Shown here in pieces: positions 46,246-58,838 of a stretch of DNA of 64,000 nucleotides (position 1 is its first letter; each line of letters starts with the position of its first letter). Under the pieces are notes generated by a model, which had not been told where the DNA came from, searched no databases, and saw only the letters and a program-made list of their open reading frames with translations. The stretch comes from Geminicoccaceae bacterium (lineage in GTDB: Bacteria; Pseudomonadota; Alphaproteobacteria; Geminicoccales; Geminicoccaceae), in NCBI GenBank assembly GCA_025062095.1, contig JANXAZ010000001.1:41112-105111 (forward strand), in the 5' to 3' direction. A program made the position numbers and the translations under genes.

Positions 46246-49225
46246 GGCCGGGGGCGCGGCTCGCGCGGCGCGGGAGCGACCCGCGCTCGTAGCGGCGCAG
46301 GGCGTGCGGCGGCCCGAGGAGGCGCAGCGCGGGCCCGTCCGCCTCGCTCGGGCGAATCTCGAGGTCAAGGATCCAAGCGGCGAGATCGAAGAGCGCGCGC
46401 ACCCGCGCTCGGCCTCCGCGCGCGCTCGCGAGGGCCAGCTCGGGCGCGCGCAGGACCCCGCGCGCGAGCGCGAAGGGGCCCGCGAGCACGAGCCCTTCCG
46501 GCTCGGCGAGGACCGAAGCCAGGCCCGCAGCGGACGGCGCGCGCCAGACGAGCCTGCCCCCTCCTTCGAGATTGCCGGCGATCTCGGCGAGCGAGCCGCC
46601 CGCGCCGCGGGCCTCGAGCTCGAGATCGAGGATGCCGGGGACGTCCTCGCCCGCGCGCAGGCCCGAGGCGAGAAGGGCGAGCTCGGCGCTCGCGAGGACC
46701 AGACGCCCCTCGAGCCGCGCCGCACCGGGTGCGAGCTCGACCCACAGCCGACCGCCCAGCCGCCCGCGCGCCAGGGGCAGATCGATCTCGTCGAGCGCCA
46801 CCGTGTCGCCCGCGGAGGCGAGGCGCAGCCCCCCCGAGCCCAGCGGCGTGCCGTCGGGGTGCGCGAGACCCAAGACGAGCGCGAGATCGAGATCGAGCGG
46901 GGGCAGGAGCGGAACGCCGAAGCGCTGCCTGGGCCAGGCACCGGGCCAGCTCGACAGGGGACCGCGCGGCAGGCCCAGGATCGGCTCGGCGAGCCGGTAG
47001 AGATCTCCGAGGGTCGCGGCGTCGAGCCCTTCGAGGGCGATCCGTCCGCGCAGGAGCGGCTCCGCCGACGTCGCGACGAACTCGAGCTCGGCCCGGCCGG
47101 CGAGGCGGCCGAGGGCGAGCCGGCCCTCGATCGTCCAGGTCCCGTCCTCGCGCCGGCGGCTTCCGGCTTCGAGCGTCGACCGCCCGGCGAAACCGGGAGC
47201 CGGGGGCTCCCCGGGAGCGAGGCGGGCGAGAAGCGCGCGCGTTTCCTCGACGGCGGCGGCCAGGTGCACCGTCCGCGGGACCAGCCGCTCGGGGTCGAGA
47301 TCGGCCCCGAGCCGCAGGCGACCGTCGGGGCCGGCGAGCTCGACCGAGAGCTCCGGCCCGCGTTCGCCGCGACGCAGGCGCGCGCGCCCCGAAACCGGCC
47401 CGTCGAGGAAGAAGACGGCGGCCGGATCGGCGCCGAGCGCGCGCACGAAGGGGGCGGGGTCGGGGATCGCGAGCTCGAGCCCGAGATCGACCTCGGCGCC
47501 CGGCCCGATGGTGCCGGAGAGCCGTCCCGCCGACCCTCCGAGATCGGCCCAGGAGGCTTCTGCGAGCATCACTCGCCCCTGCGCGAGCTCGCCTTCGAGG
47601 CGCAGCTTCTCCGCCCGCAGAGCCTTCCAGCTCAGCCGCTCGACGGCGAGGTCGAAGGCCAGTTCGCGCTCGGAGGGCGGGCCCGCGACGAGCCAATGGC
47701 GCAGCGAGGAGGCCGCGGGGTCGCCGAGCCAGGGATCGAGGGACAGCCGATCGATCGCGGCGCGCAGCTCGAGCCGCGGGGTCGGCCCGGTGACGAAGGC
47801 GAGGCGGCCGCGGGCGCGCGTTCCGGCCGCACGCAGCTCGGCCTCGTTCAAGGCCACCGCCTCGGGCGTGGCGAAGAGCGCGCCTTCGAGCGCGAGTCCG
47901 CCCTCGCTCGCGGGCACCGCGAGATCCTCGAGGCCGAGCCAGCGCAAAAAGGCACGCGGCTGACCGAGCCGCAGTGCGATGCGACCGCGCCAGCCGGGAC
48001 CCGCGAGCTCGGTGTCGTAGCGCGCCTCGAGCTCGAGATCGCCGGCACCCGGCAGCCCGGCCGCGAGCCGTTCGAGGACGATCGTGCCGTCGCCCGGGAG
48101 GCGGGCGGCCAGGTGCAGAGGCCGGATCTCTTCGCCCGCGCGGGCGAGCGCACCCAGGCGCAGCGCGAGCGAGCCCGCGAGATCGCGCGGCGGCTCGCGC
48201 CAGAGCCCCTCGGCGAGGAGAGGGAGGAGCGGGCCCTCGGGCAACACGAGGCGCGATCCCTCGAGCTCGAGCTCGAGGCGGTGCGGAGGGCCCCATTCGA
48301 AGCCGAGCCGGCCTTCGAGCTCGCCCGCGGCCGTGGCGAGCCTGAGACCCTCGAGGGCGAGCCGGGGCCCTCGGGCCTGCAGCCGCCCTCGCGCCGCGAA
48401 CGCTCCGATCGCCGGCGGCCGGGCCGCGTCTTCGAACCCGAACGTCCGGGCGAGGACGTCGAGCGTCGCCGTGTCGCCCGCGAGTTCGAGCTCGCCCGCG
48501 AGACGCGGCTCGCCGCCCGCGACCGCCACCGAGCCGCGCCAGCCGAGGCGAACCGCGCCCGCTCCGGACCCGAAGGTCAGACGGAGAGCGGTTCCCGACG
48601 TTCCGGCGCCGGGGCGCGACTCGAGCGCGAAGGCGAGCGGCAGATCGCGCAGCCGCGCCTCCCCGCTCGCGGCGAAGAGCGTCCGTTCGGCCTCGCGCAC
48701 CGCCTCGAGCGTGACGCCCACGAGCTCGAGCGGACGGGGCAGGAGCGGATCGGCGATCGTCAGGCGCCCCTCGAAGATGGAGAGGGATTCGATCGCCAGC
48801 GTCTCGCCCAGAGCGCGATCGGCGACGAGAAGATCGGCGAGCTCGGGAAAGCGGGGAAGGCGCAGTCGAGGGCGCACGAGGCGCAGCTCGCGCACCGCCG
48901 GAGGAAAGCCGAGCAGGCTCGCGGGCGAAAGGAGGATCTCGACGCGTTCGGCGGCGGCGAGGGCGGGCGCGCCCGAGCGGCTCTCGCCGACCTCGAGCTG
49001 GCCGAGCGAGAGCCGGGGCTCGGGAAAGAGCGAAAGCCGGCTCGCGCCCAGGACCCGCACCGGATGGCCGGTCGTCGTCTCGAACCGGCCGAGAAGGCGA
49101 CGCGCGAGCGCTTCTTCGTCGACGAGCCGCGGTACCAGCAGCACGATCGCGACCGCCGCCGCCAGGACGGCGAGCCCGCCGAGAAGGAAAAGACGCGCGC
49201 GGGTGAGACCTCTGGACCCGTACAA
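46154..49225 (-). CDS. large AsmA-family protein
   Basis: A 1023-residue envelope protein. One N-terminal membrane anchor ([20 protein letters not shown]) is followed by the AsmA domain ([32 protein letters not shown]). A long beta-rich, Leu/Gly/Arg-rich region follows, ending near residue 990 in the AsmA_2 type domain. AsmA and TamB-like proteins form periplasmic bridges for lipid transport to the outer membrane; that role is known for relatives, not shown here. The last 30 residues are read antisense to fumC because no earlier stop exists. It lies seven bases behind xerC on the same strand. Confidence 0.82.
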   Translation of the reverse strand: MYGSRGLTRARLFLLGGLAVLAAAVAIVLLVPRLVDEEALARRLLGRFETTTGHPVRVLGASRLSLFPEPRLSLGQLEVGESRSGAPALAAAERVEILLSPASLLGFPPAVRELRLVRPRLRLPRFPELADLLVADRALGETLAIESLSIFEGRLTIADPLLPRPLELVGVTLEAVREAERTLFAASGEARLRDLPLAFALESRPGAGTSGTALRLTFGSGAGAVRLGWRGSVAVAGGEPRLAGELELAGDTATLDVLARTFGFEDAARPPAIGAFAARGRLQARGPRLALEGLRLATAAGELEGRLGFEWGPPHRLELELEGSRLVLPEGPLLPLLAEGLWREPPRDLAGSLALRLGALARAGEEIRPLHLAARLPGDGTIVLERLAAGLPGAGDLELEARYDTELAGPGWRGRIALRLGQPRAFLRWLGLEDLAVPASEGGLALEGALFATPEAVALNEAELRAAGTRARGRLAFVTGPTPRLELRAAIDRLSLDPWLGDPAASSLRHWLVAGPPSERELAFDLAVERLSWKALRAEKLRLEGELAQGRVMLAEASWADLGGSAGRLSGTIGPGAEVDLGLELAIPDPAPFVRALGADPAAVFFLDGPVSGRARLRRGERGPELSVELAGPDGRLRLGADLDPERLVPRTVHLAAAVEETRALLARLAPGEPPAPGFAGRSTLEAGSRRREDGTWTIEGRLALGRLAGRAELEFVATSAEPLLRGRIALEGLDAATLGDLYRLAEPILGLPRGPLSSWPGAWPRQRFGVPLLPPLDLDLALVLGLAHPDGTPLGSGGLRLASAGDTVALDEIDLPLARGRLGGRLWVELAPGAARLEGRLVLASAELALLASGLRAGEDVPGILDLELEARGAGGSLAEIAGNLEGGGRLVWRAPSAAGLASVLAEPEGLVLAGPFALARGVLRAPELALASARGGRARVRALFDLAAWILDLEIRPSEADGPALRLLGPPHALRRYERGSLPRRASRAPGLTPKARSWSRAARWSRTPRSSRARARVPLP

Positions 49226-49232
49226 CTGCCGA

Positions 49233-50237
49233 TCAGTCCTTCGGACGGGCTCTTAAGGGAGGGGGGACGGCGGGGCAATCCCGCGCATGGGTCGCGCTTT
49301 CGCGCGCGCGGGGGTGGAAGGTGCGGTGCAGCGCGAGCAGCCGGCCGGCGTCCACGGCGGTATAGCGCTGAGTCGTCGAGAGGCTGCGGTGTCCGAGGAG
49401 TTCCTGGATCGCGCGCAGATCGGCGCCGGCGCTCAAAAGATGGGTGGCGAAGCTGTGGCGGAGCGCGTGCGGAGTGGCGGTTTCGGGCAGGCCGAGAGCG
49501 ACCCGCAGGCGGCGCAGAAGGCCCTGGACGAGAGCGGGCTGCAACGCTCCGCCGCGCACGCCGCGGAAGAGCGGGCCTTCGGGCGGCAGGGGCCAGGGGC
49601 AGGCCGCGACGTAAGCGGCGAGCGCCTCCGCCACCTCGGGCAGGACGGGGACGACGCGCTCGCGGCCGGCCTTGCCGCGGATGCGCAGCGCGCGCAGCGC
49701 CGCCGGGTCGGGGCCCAGCGCGCCGCGCGCGAGCGCGAGCGCTTCGCCGATTCGCAGGCCGGCGCCCCAGAGAAGCGCGAGCACCGCGCGGTCGCGCAGG
49801 CCCACCCAGGGTTCCCGCTCCGGGCGCGCGGCGGCCTCGAGCAGGGCTTCGGCTTCCTCGGGCGCGAGGGCGCGCGGCAGGTGCCGGCGCAAGCCGCCCA
49901 CCCGGATCGCGCGCACCGCCGCCCCCGACAGGACCCGTTGATGTTCGAGGAAGCGGAAGAAGCCGCGTACCGCGGCCATGGCGCGCACGGTCGAGCTGCG
50001 CGCGTAGCCGCGGCGCTGGCGCTCGGCGAGCCAGGCGCGCAGATCGCGCGGCGCGAGGCGCGACAGCGCCGCCCGGTCGGCGGGGCCGCCCCAGTGGCGG
50101 GAGAGGAAGGCGAAGAAGGCTTCGAGGTCGCACCCGTACGCGCGCACCGTGCGGGGCGAGAAGCGACGTTCGGTCGACAGCCGCTCCAGCCAGGCTCGGG
50201 CGAGCGCGGCGAGTTCCGCATCGAGCGTGGCGAACAT
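49233..50237 (-). CDS. xerC: tyrosine recombinase XerC
   Basis: A 334-residue site-specific recombinase resolving chromosome dimers. The N-terminal SAM-like core-binding domain covers residues about 15-100 (TVRAYGCDLEAFFAFLSRHW). The catalytic domain holds Arg in LRIGEALALARG, the HALRHSFATHLL box, the LGHRSLSTTQRYT box and the tyrosine nucleophile in it. The C-terminus is somewhat long and polar. It is divergent from priA with a 96-base gap, a pairing common in alphaproteobacteria. Confidence 0.94.
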   Translation of the reverse strand: MFATLDAELAALARAWLERLSTERRFSPRTVRAYGCDLEAFFAFLSRHWGGPADRAALSRLAPRDLRAWLAERQRRGYARSSTVRAMAAVRGFFRFLEHQRVLSGAAVRAIRVGGLRRHLPRALAPEEAEALLEAAARPEREPWVGLRDRAVLALLWGAGLRIGEALALARGALGPDPAALRALRIRGKAGRERVVPVLPEVAEALAAYVAACPWPLPPEGPLFRGVRGGALQPALVQGLLRRLRVALGLPETATPHALRHSFATHLLSAGADLRAIQELLGHRSLSTTQRYTAVDAGRLLALHRTFHPRARESATHARDCPAVPPPLRARPKD

Positions 50238-50333
50238 CGTTCCACCTTCGCGCCGACCCCGGCAGGATGGTAAGCGGGCGGGCGCCGTCAACCGGGGCGC
50301 TCGGCCGGAGCCCCGGGATCGCCTCGGAGTGCC

Positions 50334-52514
50334 ATGCCCGCCACGCTCGTCCCGGTGCTCCTGCCTTTGCCCTTCGATCATCCCCTGGATTATCGGGCGG
50401 AGGCCCCGCTCGCCCCGGGCACGCTCGTGCGCGTGGGCCTGGGACCGCGCGAGCTCGTCGGTGCGGTGTGGGACGGAGCGGCCGCGGGCGGGCTCGCGCA
50501 CGAGCGCATCCGACCCGTGCTCGCGGTGCTCGACGTCCCGCCGCTTCCCGCGCCGCTGCGCCGGCTCGTGGAAGCCGCCGCCTCCGAGACGCTCGAGCCC
50601 TCGGGCTCGTTCTTGCGGGCGGTCCTGAGCACGCCGGCGGCGCTCGAGCCGGTTCCCCCGGTCCTCGGCTACCGCCGTGCGGCGGATGGCCGGCCGCCGC
50701 GCACGGCGCTCGAGCGGCGGGTGCTCGCGGCCCTCGACGGAGCGGATGCGCTCTGCGCGCGCACGCTCGCGAAAGCCGCCCGGACGAGCGGCCCGGCGCT
50801 CGCGCGGCTGGCCGAAAGCGGGCTCCTCGAGGCGGTCGCGCTCGCTCCCGAGCCCGAGCCGGAACCGGATCCCGCGCGCCCCGGCCCCGCGCTCGACCCG
50901 GCGCAAGCGGAAGCGGCGGCGCGGCTGTGCGCGCGCGTCGCGGCCGGGGACGGCGTCGTCCTGCTCGAAGGGGTGCCCGGCTCGGGCAAGACCGAGGTCT
51001 ATTTCGAGGCGATCGCGGCGGCGCTGCGGCGCGGGAAGCGGGTGCTCGTGCTGTTGCCCGAGATCGCGCTCACCGCCCAGTGGCTCGCGCGCTTCGAGCA
51101 GCGGTTCGGGGCGCGACCGCAGCTGTGGCATTCGGGGTTGAGCGCGGCGCACCGGCGCGAGGGCTGGCGAAGGATCGCGCAGGGGCGGGCGCGGGTGGTG
51201 GTCGGCGCGCGCTCGGCGATCTTCCTGCCCCTTTCCGAGCTCGGCCTGATCGTCGTCGACGAGGAGCACGATCCGAGCTTCAAGCAGGAGGAGGGCACGA
51301 TCTACCACGCGCGCGACCTCGCGCTCCTGCGCGGGCGGCTCGAGGGCTGTCCGGTCGTGCTCGTGAGCGCCACGCCCTCGCTCGAGACGGCGGTCGCCGC
51401 CGGAGCGGTACCCGAGGGCCCGCCGGCGCGACCGGGCTGGTCGCATCTCCTCCTCGCCGCGCGCCACGGCACCGCGCCCCCGCCTTCGGTCGAGCTCGTC
51501 GATCTCCGACGCAGCCCGCCGCCGCGCGGGGCCTTCCTCGCGCCCCCGGTGCGCGCGGCACTGGCCGAAGCGCTCGCGCGCGGGGAGCAGGCGCTTCTGT
51601 TCCTCAACCGGCGCGGCTTCGCCCCGCTCACGCTGTGCCGCGCCTGCGGCCATCGCCTGCGCTGCCCCAACTGCACCGCCTGGCTCACCGCGCACCGCCT
51701 GCGCCGGCGGCTGCTGTGCCACCACTGCGGCTTCTCGATGGCCGAGCCCGAGCACTGCCCCTCTTGCGGAGGTGTCGACAGTCTCGTGGCCTCCGGCCCG
51801 GGGGTCGAGCGCATCGCCCAGGAAGCGCAGAGCCTCTTCCCGCAGGCGCGCGTCCGCATCGTCACGAGCGACACGGTGGCGACGGCGGCCGCCGCCGAGG
51901 AGCTCGTGCGCGCGGTGCTCGCGGGCGAGGTCGACCTCCTCGTCGGCACCCAGATGCTGGCCAAGGGGCATCATTTCCCGGCGCTCACCCTGGTCGTGGC
52001 GGTGGACGCCGATCTCGGCCTTTCGGGGGGCGATCCGCGCGCCGCCGAGCGCGGCTTCCAGCTCCTGTTCCAGGTCGCGGGGCGGGCCGGGCGCGCCGAT
52101 CGGCCGGGAAGGGTGCTCGTTCAGACCCACGACCCCGCCCATCCGGTGATGCAGGCGGTGGCGCGCGCCGACCGCGAGCGTTTTCTGCGCGCCGAGCTCG
52201 CGGAGCGGCGCGCGGGCGGGCTGCCGCCCTTCGGCCGGCTCGCCGCGCTCGTGGCGAGCGGGCCGCAGGCCGAGGCGGTGCGCGAGTTCGCCCGCGCCCT
52301 CGCGCGCGCCGCGCCGACCGCGGAAGGGGTGGAGATCCTCGGCCCCGCCCCGGCTCCGCTCGCGCTCCTGCGCGGGCGCTGGCGCGAGCGGCTGCTCGTG
52401 CGGGCGAAAGAAGGGGTGGATCTGCCGCGCTTCCTGCGCGGCTGGCTCGCCGGCCGGCGCCTGCCGCCCAAGATCCGGCTCGTCGTCGACGTCGATCCGG
52501 TGAGTTTTCTCTGA
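50334..52514 (+). CDS. priA: primosomal replication-restart helicase PriA
   Basis: A 726-residue superfamily 2 helicase that reloads the replisome at stalled forks. The N-terminal fork-binding domain begins VPVLLPLPFDHPLDYRAEAP. Walker A GVPGSGKTEVYFEAI is near residue 215, Walker B is VVDEEHD, and motif III is LVSATPSLET. The zinc-binding cysteine cluster is intact (CRACGHRLRCPNC, CHHCGFSM, CPSCGG), and QMLAKGHHFPALTLVV and QVAGRAGRADRPG close the motor. Nothing unusual was seen. Confidence 0.97.
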   Translation: MPATLVPVLLPLPFDHPLDYRAEAPLAPGTLVRVGLGPRELVGAVWDGAAAGGLAHERIRPVLAVLDVPPLPAPLRRLVEAAASETLEPSGSFLRAVLSTPAALEPVPPVLGYRRAADGRPPRTALERRVLAALDGADALCARTLAKAARTSGPALARLAESGLLEAVALAPEPEPEPDPARPGPALDPAQAEAAARLCARVAAGDGVVLLEGVPGSGKTEVYFEAIAAALRRGKRVLVLLPEIALTAQWLARFEQRFGARPQLWHSGLSAAHRREGWRRIAQGRARVVVGARSAIFLPLSELGLIVVDEEHDPSFKQEEGTIYHARDLALLRGRLEGCPVVLVSATPSLETAVAAGAVPEGPPARPGWSHLLLAARHGTAPPPSVELVDLRRSPPPRGAFLAPPVRAALAEALARGEQALLFLNRRGFAPLTLCRACGHRLRCPNCTAWLTAHRLRRRLLCHHCGFSMAEPEHCPSCGGVDSLVASGPGVERIAQEAQSLFPQARVRIVTSDTVATAAAAEELVRAVLAGEVDLLVGTQMLAKGHHFPALTLVVAVDADLGLSGGDPRAAERGFQLLFQVAGRAGRADRPGRVLVQTHDPAHPVMQAVARADRERFLRAELAERRAGGLPPFGRLAALVASGPQAEAVREFARALARAAPTAEGVEILGPAPAPLALLRGRWRERLLVRAKEGVDLPRFLRGWLAGRRLPPKIRLVVDVDPVSFL

Positions 52515-52533
52515 AGGGGCGCGCGCACGGCCC

Positions 52534-52564
52534 TTTACAATCGGCTCGCGATCGGGCCTATATG
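52534..52564 (+). promoter_or_regulatory. likely promoter of the leuA leader region
   Basis: TTTACA (52534-52539) and TATATG (52559-52564) are 19 bases apart (18 if CTATAT is used). Transcription would start near 52571, leaving a leader of about 220-255 bases before leuA. The spacing is longer than ideal. Confidence 0.4.
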
Positions 52565-52675
52565 GGGGAGTGCTCGCGCGCGGCGGGCCACGGGGGCCCG
52601 TTCGCCCGGCCAGAGAAGCGATCGTTGCGCGAAGCGATGGGCGCGAGGGGTTCGGTGGAGAGCGTCGGAGGACGG

Positions 52676-52744
52676 GTGGAGACGGACCGTCGGCGCCTTT
52701 TCGCGCGCGCTTTCGTCCTCGGACTGCGACTTAGCCGCCCCTGA
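52676..52744 (+). CDS. possible leucine leader peptide upstream of leuA
   Basis: A 22-codon frame starting at GTG 52676, preceded by GGAGGA, reads to TGA at 52742-52744. It contains four Leu codons, three of them in the short stretch LGLRLSRP near its end. The stop codon lies inside the first arm of a long hairpin that covers a ribosome binding site of leuA. Leader peptides of this kind control leucine and tryptophan operons in many proteobacteria. No experimental or comparative support is available here. Confidence 0.35.
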   Translation: METDRRRLFARAFVLGLRLSRP

Positions 52745-52783
52745 GCGCCGGGCCGGCTCCCCGGCCCCGGTCGTTCAGGGGTG
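52736..52783 (+). promoter_or_regulatory. hairpin that can sequester a leuA ribosome binding site
   Basis: CCCCTGA (52738-52744, including the leader stop codon) pairs perfectly with TCAGGGG (52775-52781), extended by one G-U and one C-G pair. An inner stem GGGCCGG/CCGGCCC (52750-52756 with 52761-52767, loop CTCC) stacks inside. The right arm contains AGGGG, nine bases before the ATG at 52791. There is no T-run, so translational masking is likelier than termination. Confidence 0.45.
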
Positions 52784-52826
52784 ATCTCGCATGTCGCACC
52801 GTTCTCGTCCGTCCGAGGAGCAAACG

Positions 52827-55519
<2,693 letters not shown>

Positions 55520-55538
55520 GCCCCGGAGGCCGCCCGGG

Positions 55539-56450
55539 ATGCACCCCGGCCCGCGCTCGGCCGCTACGCCGTGGCAGAAGCTCAGGCTCTTCGCCCGCAC
55601 CCACGCGAAGGGCCTGCTCGCCTCCGTCGCTCTCCTGCTCCTTCTCGTCGGCAAGCTCGACGTCAAGCTCTTCGCCGTCGCGAGCGAGCGCGCGGCCGAT
55701 CTCGTCGCCGCCGTCGCGGCCTGGCCCGCCGCTCCGCTGGGGGCCCTGCGCCGCGGGGCGGAGACCTTGGGTTCGCTGTTCGCCCTCGTCGAAGAGAACC
55801 GGCGCCTGCGCGAGGAGAACCGCCGGCTCGTGCACTGGCAGAACGAGGCCGTGCGCTTGGCGGTGCAGAACGCGGCGCTGCGCGAGGCGCTCCGCATCCC
55901 CGAGGTGCCGGGGGCGCGCCGGCACACGGTGGCGCGCGTGGTCGCCGATCCGGGCAGCCCCTTCGTGCAGACCCGGCTCATCGACGCCGGCCGCGACCGC
56001 GGCATCGAGAAGGGCATGCCGGTGGTCGACTCCTACGGGCTCGTGGGCCGCGTGGTCGAAGTCGGCGAGCGCAGCGCCCGGGTCCTGCTCCTCACCGATT
56101 TCAACTCCAAGATCCCGGTGGTCGTCGCCGATTCGCGCGACCAGGCCATCCTCGAGGGCCGCAACGGCCCTCTCGCGGAGCTGCGGTTCTTGCCCATGGA
56201 TCCGAGCGTGAAGGTCGGCGATCGGGTCCTCACCTCCGGTCGCGGCGGGCTCCTGCCCCCGGGGCTTCCGGTGGGCGAGATCGTCCAGATCGACGAACGG
56301 CGCGTGCTCGTGCGTCCCCACGTCGATTGGGACCGGCTCGATTGGGTGAGCGTGCTCGCGACCGAGCCGGTGCCCGCACCGAGCGGACAGATCCCCACCG
56401 TGGAGGCGGTCCCCGCCCCGATGCGGGCCGCGGGTCTGCCCGCGCGATGA
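55539..56450 (+). CDS. mreC: rod-shape determining protein MreC
   Basis: A 303-residue protein linking MreB to periplasmic wall enzymes. One membrane anchor (GLLASVALLLLLVGKLDVKL) is followed by a coiled coil (LVEENRRLREENRRLVHWQN). Two beta-barrel subdomains follow, with VARVVADPGSPFVQTRLIDA and GVVDSYGLVGRV-like turns (read as MPVVDSYGLVGRVVEVG). The C-terminal tail is proline-rich. The stop overlaps the mreD start by ATGA. Confidence 0.96.
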   Translation: MHPGPRSAATPWQKLRLFARTHAKGLLASVALLLLLVGKLDVKLFAVASERAADLVAAVAAWPAAPLGALRRGAETLGSLFALVEENRRLREENRRLVHWQNEAVRLAVQNAALREALRIPEVPGARRHTVARVVADPGSPFVQTRLIDAGRDRGIEKGMPVVDSYGLVGRVVEVGERSARVLLLTDFNSKIPVVVADSRDQAILEGRNGPLAELRFLPMDPSVKVGDRVLTSGRGGLLPPGLPVGEIVQIDERRVLVRPHVDWDRLDWVSVLATEPVPAPSGQIPTVEAVPAPMRAAGLPAR

Positions 56451-56977
56451 GCGAAACGCCGCTCTCGGGCCTCGCGCTCGCCCTCAAGCGCTCGCTCGCC
56501 TTCGCGACCGCGCTCTTCGCCGTGGCCTGCGATCTTTTGCCGCTGCCGGGGCCGGCTCCCGACGCCGTGGCGCCGCTTTTCGCCCTGGCCGTGGTCTATC
56601 ACTGGACGATCCGACGCCCCGACCTGTTCACCCCGAGCTCCGCCTTCCTGCTCGGCATCCTGCGCGATCTCGCGGGCGGTCTGCCCGCGGGTTTGCACGC
56701 GCTGACCTTCCTTCTCCCCTCCCTTCTCCTCGGCCGGGCGCCGCGCGCGCTCCTGCGCCATTCGGCCACTATGGCCTGGCTGAGCTTTCTACCCGTGGTC
56801 GCCGTCGCCGCCGCCGTTCGCTGGGGCCTGGGTTCGCTCGTCTGGATGCGACCCCTGCCGGTTTCCGTGTTCGTCGCCGAGGCGTTGTGGACGGCGGTGA
56901 TCTATCCGCTCGTGGCCTCGGCGCTGGTTCCGGTCGAGCGCGTGCTGCCGGGAGCGGAGCGTGTACCAGGAAGCTGA
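56447..56977 (+). CDS. mreD: rod-shape determining protein MreD
   Basis: A 176-residue membrane protein with about five helices (AFATALFAVACDLLPLPG, FALAVVYHWTIRRPDLFTPS, GILRDLAGGLPAGLHALTFL). The last two signatures are typical MreD. It starts inside the mreC stop codon and overlaps mrdA by 17 bases. Its role is to support elongasome assembly; the exact mechanism is unsettled in the family. Confidence 0.93.
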   Translation: MSETPLSGLALALKRSLAFATALFAVACDLLPLPGPAPDAVAPLFALAVVYHWTIRRPDLFTPSSAFLLGILRDLAGGLPAGLHALTFLLPSLLLGRAPRALLRHSATMAWLSFLPVVAVAAAVRWGLGSLVWMRPLPVSVFVAEALWTAVIYPLVASALVPVERVLPGAERVPGS

Positions 56978-58838
56978 CCGGACGCGCTGCTTCAGGCGCC
57001 GCCTCTTGCTTCTGGGCGGGGCGCAGCTCGCGCTCTTCGGTGGTCTCGCCTGGCGCCTGTGGCAGCTGCAGGTCCGCGACCACGCGAACTATCAGTTGCT
57101 GGCCGAAGAGAACCGCATCAACCAGCGCTTGACCGTGCCGCCGCGCGGGGTGCTCGTCGACCGCCGCGGCCGGCCCTTGGCCGTCAACGTCCCCACCTAC
57201 CGGGTGCGGATCGTCAAGGAGCAGGCCAAGGATCCGCGCCGAGTCCTGGAGGCGCTGTCGGAGATCATCGCCCTCGATCGGCGCCGCATCGAGGAAGTGT
57301 TGGAGCTCTTGCGCCACTACCGGCCCTTCGTTCCGGTCACCGTGCGCGAAGATCTCTCCTGGGAGGAGGTCGCGCGGATCGCCGTGCGCTCTCCCGAGCT
57401 CCCCGGGATTCTCCTGGATTCCGGCCTCTTGCGCCGCTATCCGCACGGCGCCGTGACGGCGCACGTGGTGGGCTACGTGGGGCCGGTGAGCGAAGCGGAG
57501 CTCGCCCGCGACGACGACCCGCTTCTGCGGTTGCCCGATTTCCGCATCGGCAAGAGCGGCGTGGAGCGCACTTACGACCGCGAGCTGCGCGGCCGTGCCG
57601 GTCTATCGCGCATCGAGGTCAACGCGGTCGGCCGCGAGATCCGCGAGGTCGACCGCCGCGAGGGCGAGGAGGGCGCCGATCTCCAGCTCAGCATCGACCT
57701 CGACCTCCAGCGCTATTGCATGGACCGGCTCGCCGAGCAGGAGGCCGCCGCGGCCGTGGTGCTCGAGGTGAGCACGGGAGCGGTGCTCGCCATGGCCTCG
57801 GTGCCCACCTACGATCCCGGCGCGTTCGCCGGCGGGCTCTCGGTCGCGCTCTGGCGCCAGCTCGCCGGCGATCCCCGCCATCCGCTCGTCAACAAGTGCA
57901 TCCGCGGCCAGTACCCGCCGGGTTCGACCTTCAAGATGATCACCGCTCTGGCCGCGCTCGAGGCGGGTGTCGCCACGCCCGCCACCGAGGTCTTCTGTCC
58001 CGGGCACATGAGCCTCGGCAACGCCCGCTTCCACTGCTGGCGCTCTTCCGGGCACGGCCGGCTCGGCCTCGTCCAGGCCCTCGCCCAGTCCTGCGACGTC
58101 TATTTCTACGAGCTCGCCCGGCGCGTGGGCATCGACGCCATCGCCGCCACCGCCCGCAAGTTCGGCTTCGGCGAGCGGCTGGGCATCGATCTGCCGGGCG
58201 AGATGCCCGGGTTGATGCCGGACACCAAGTGGAAGCGGGAGCGGCTCAAGCAACCCTGGCAGAAGGGCGAGACGCTCGTGTGCGGCATCGGCCAGGGCTT
58301 CGTGTCCGCCACGCCGCTGCAGCTCGCGGTCATGACCGCGCGGCTGTGCAACGGCGGGCGCGCCGTCCACCCCTGGATCGTCCGCGGGCGTCTCGCCCAC
58401 GTCAAAGAGGGGCGCGGGATCGCCCCGCCGTCTTTGGGCCTGCGCCGCGAGCACCTCGAATGGGTGCTCAAGGGCATGTTCGAGGTGGTCAACGGCCCGC
58501 GCGGGACCGCCAAGGCCTCGGCCCTGCCGCTTCCCGGCGTCTTCATGGCCGGCAAGACGGGGACCTCGCAGGTCCGCCGGATCAGCCGCGCCGAGCGGGC
58601 GATCGGCGCCCACAAGCGCAAGGATCGCCCGCGCGAGGAGCGCGACCACGCGCTCTTCGTCTGCTTCGCGCCCCACGATCGGCCGCGCTTCGCCGTCGCC
58701 GTGGTGGTCGAGCACGGCGAAAGCGGCGCCAAGGCCGCGGCCCCCATCGCGCGCGACATCATGCTCGAAGCCCTGCGCCTCGACGCCGCCCCCGAAACCC
58801 CGGCGCGCGGCCAACTCGCCTGGGCGAAAGAGCCGTGA
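56961..58838 (+). CDS. mrdA: penicillin-binding protein 2 (elongasome transpeptidase)
   Basis: A 625-residue class B PBP cross-linking lateral peptidoglycan. It has a short cytoplasmic start, one membrane anchor (LLLGGAQLALFGGLAWRL), a pedestal domain with VPPRGVLVDRRGRPLAVNVP, and a transpeptidase domain. Catalytic Ser is in the SxxK box PPGSTFKMI, the second motif is SCD (AQSCDVYFYELA), and the third is KTGTSQV. The GTG at 56961 lies inside mreD. It overlaps the rodA start in a TGATG junction. Confidence 0.97.
   Translation: MYQEADRTRCFRRRLLLLGGAQLALFGGLAWRLWQLQVRDHANYQLLAEENRINQRLTVPPRGVLVDRRGRPLAVNVPTYRVRIVKEQAKDPRRVLEALSEIIALDRRRIEEVLELLRHYRPFVPVTVREDLSWEEVARIAVRSPELPGILLDSGLLRRYPHGAVTAHVVGYVGPVSEAELARDDDPLLRLPDFRIGKSGVERTYDRELRGRAGLSRIEVNAVGREIREVDRREGEEGADLQLSIDLDLQRYCMDRLAEQEAAAAVVLEVSTGAVLAMASVPTYDPGAFAGGLSVALWRQLAGDPRHPLVNKCIRGQYPPGSTFKMITALAALEAGVATPATEVFCPGHMSLGNARFHCWRSSGHGRLGLVQALAQSCDVYFYELARRVGIDAIAATARKFGFGERLGIDLPGEMPGLMPDTKWKRERLKQPWQKGETLVCGIGQGFVSATPLQLAVMTARLCNGGRAVHPWIVRGRLAHVKEGRGIAPPSLGLRREHLEWVLKGMFEVVNGPRGTAKASALPLPGVFMAGKTGTSQVRRISRAERAIGAHKRKDRPREERDHALFVCFAPHDRPRFAVAVVVEHGESGAKAAAPIARDIMLEALRLDAAPETPARGQLAWAKEP

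Noticed and set aside
46304-52744. 2146-residue plus-strand open frame
   Set aside because: Antisense to the AsmA-like gene and xerC, then out of frame through priA. No coherent protein features; only its last 23 codons are kept as a possible leader peptide.
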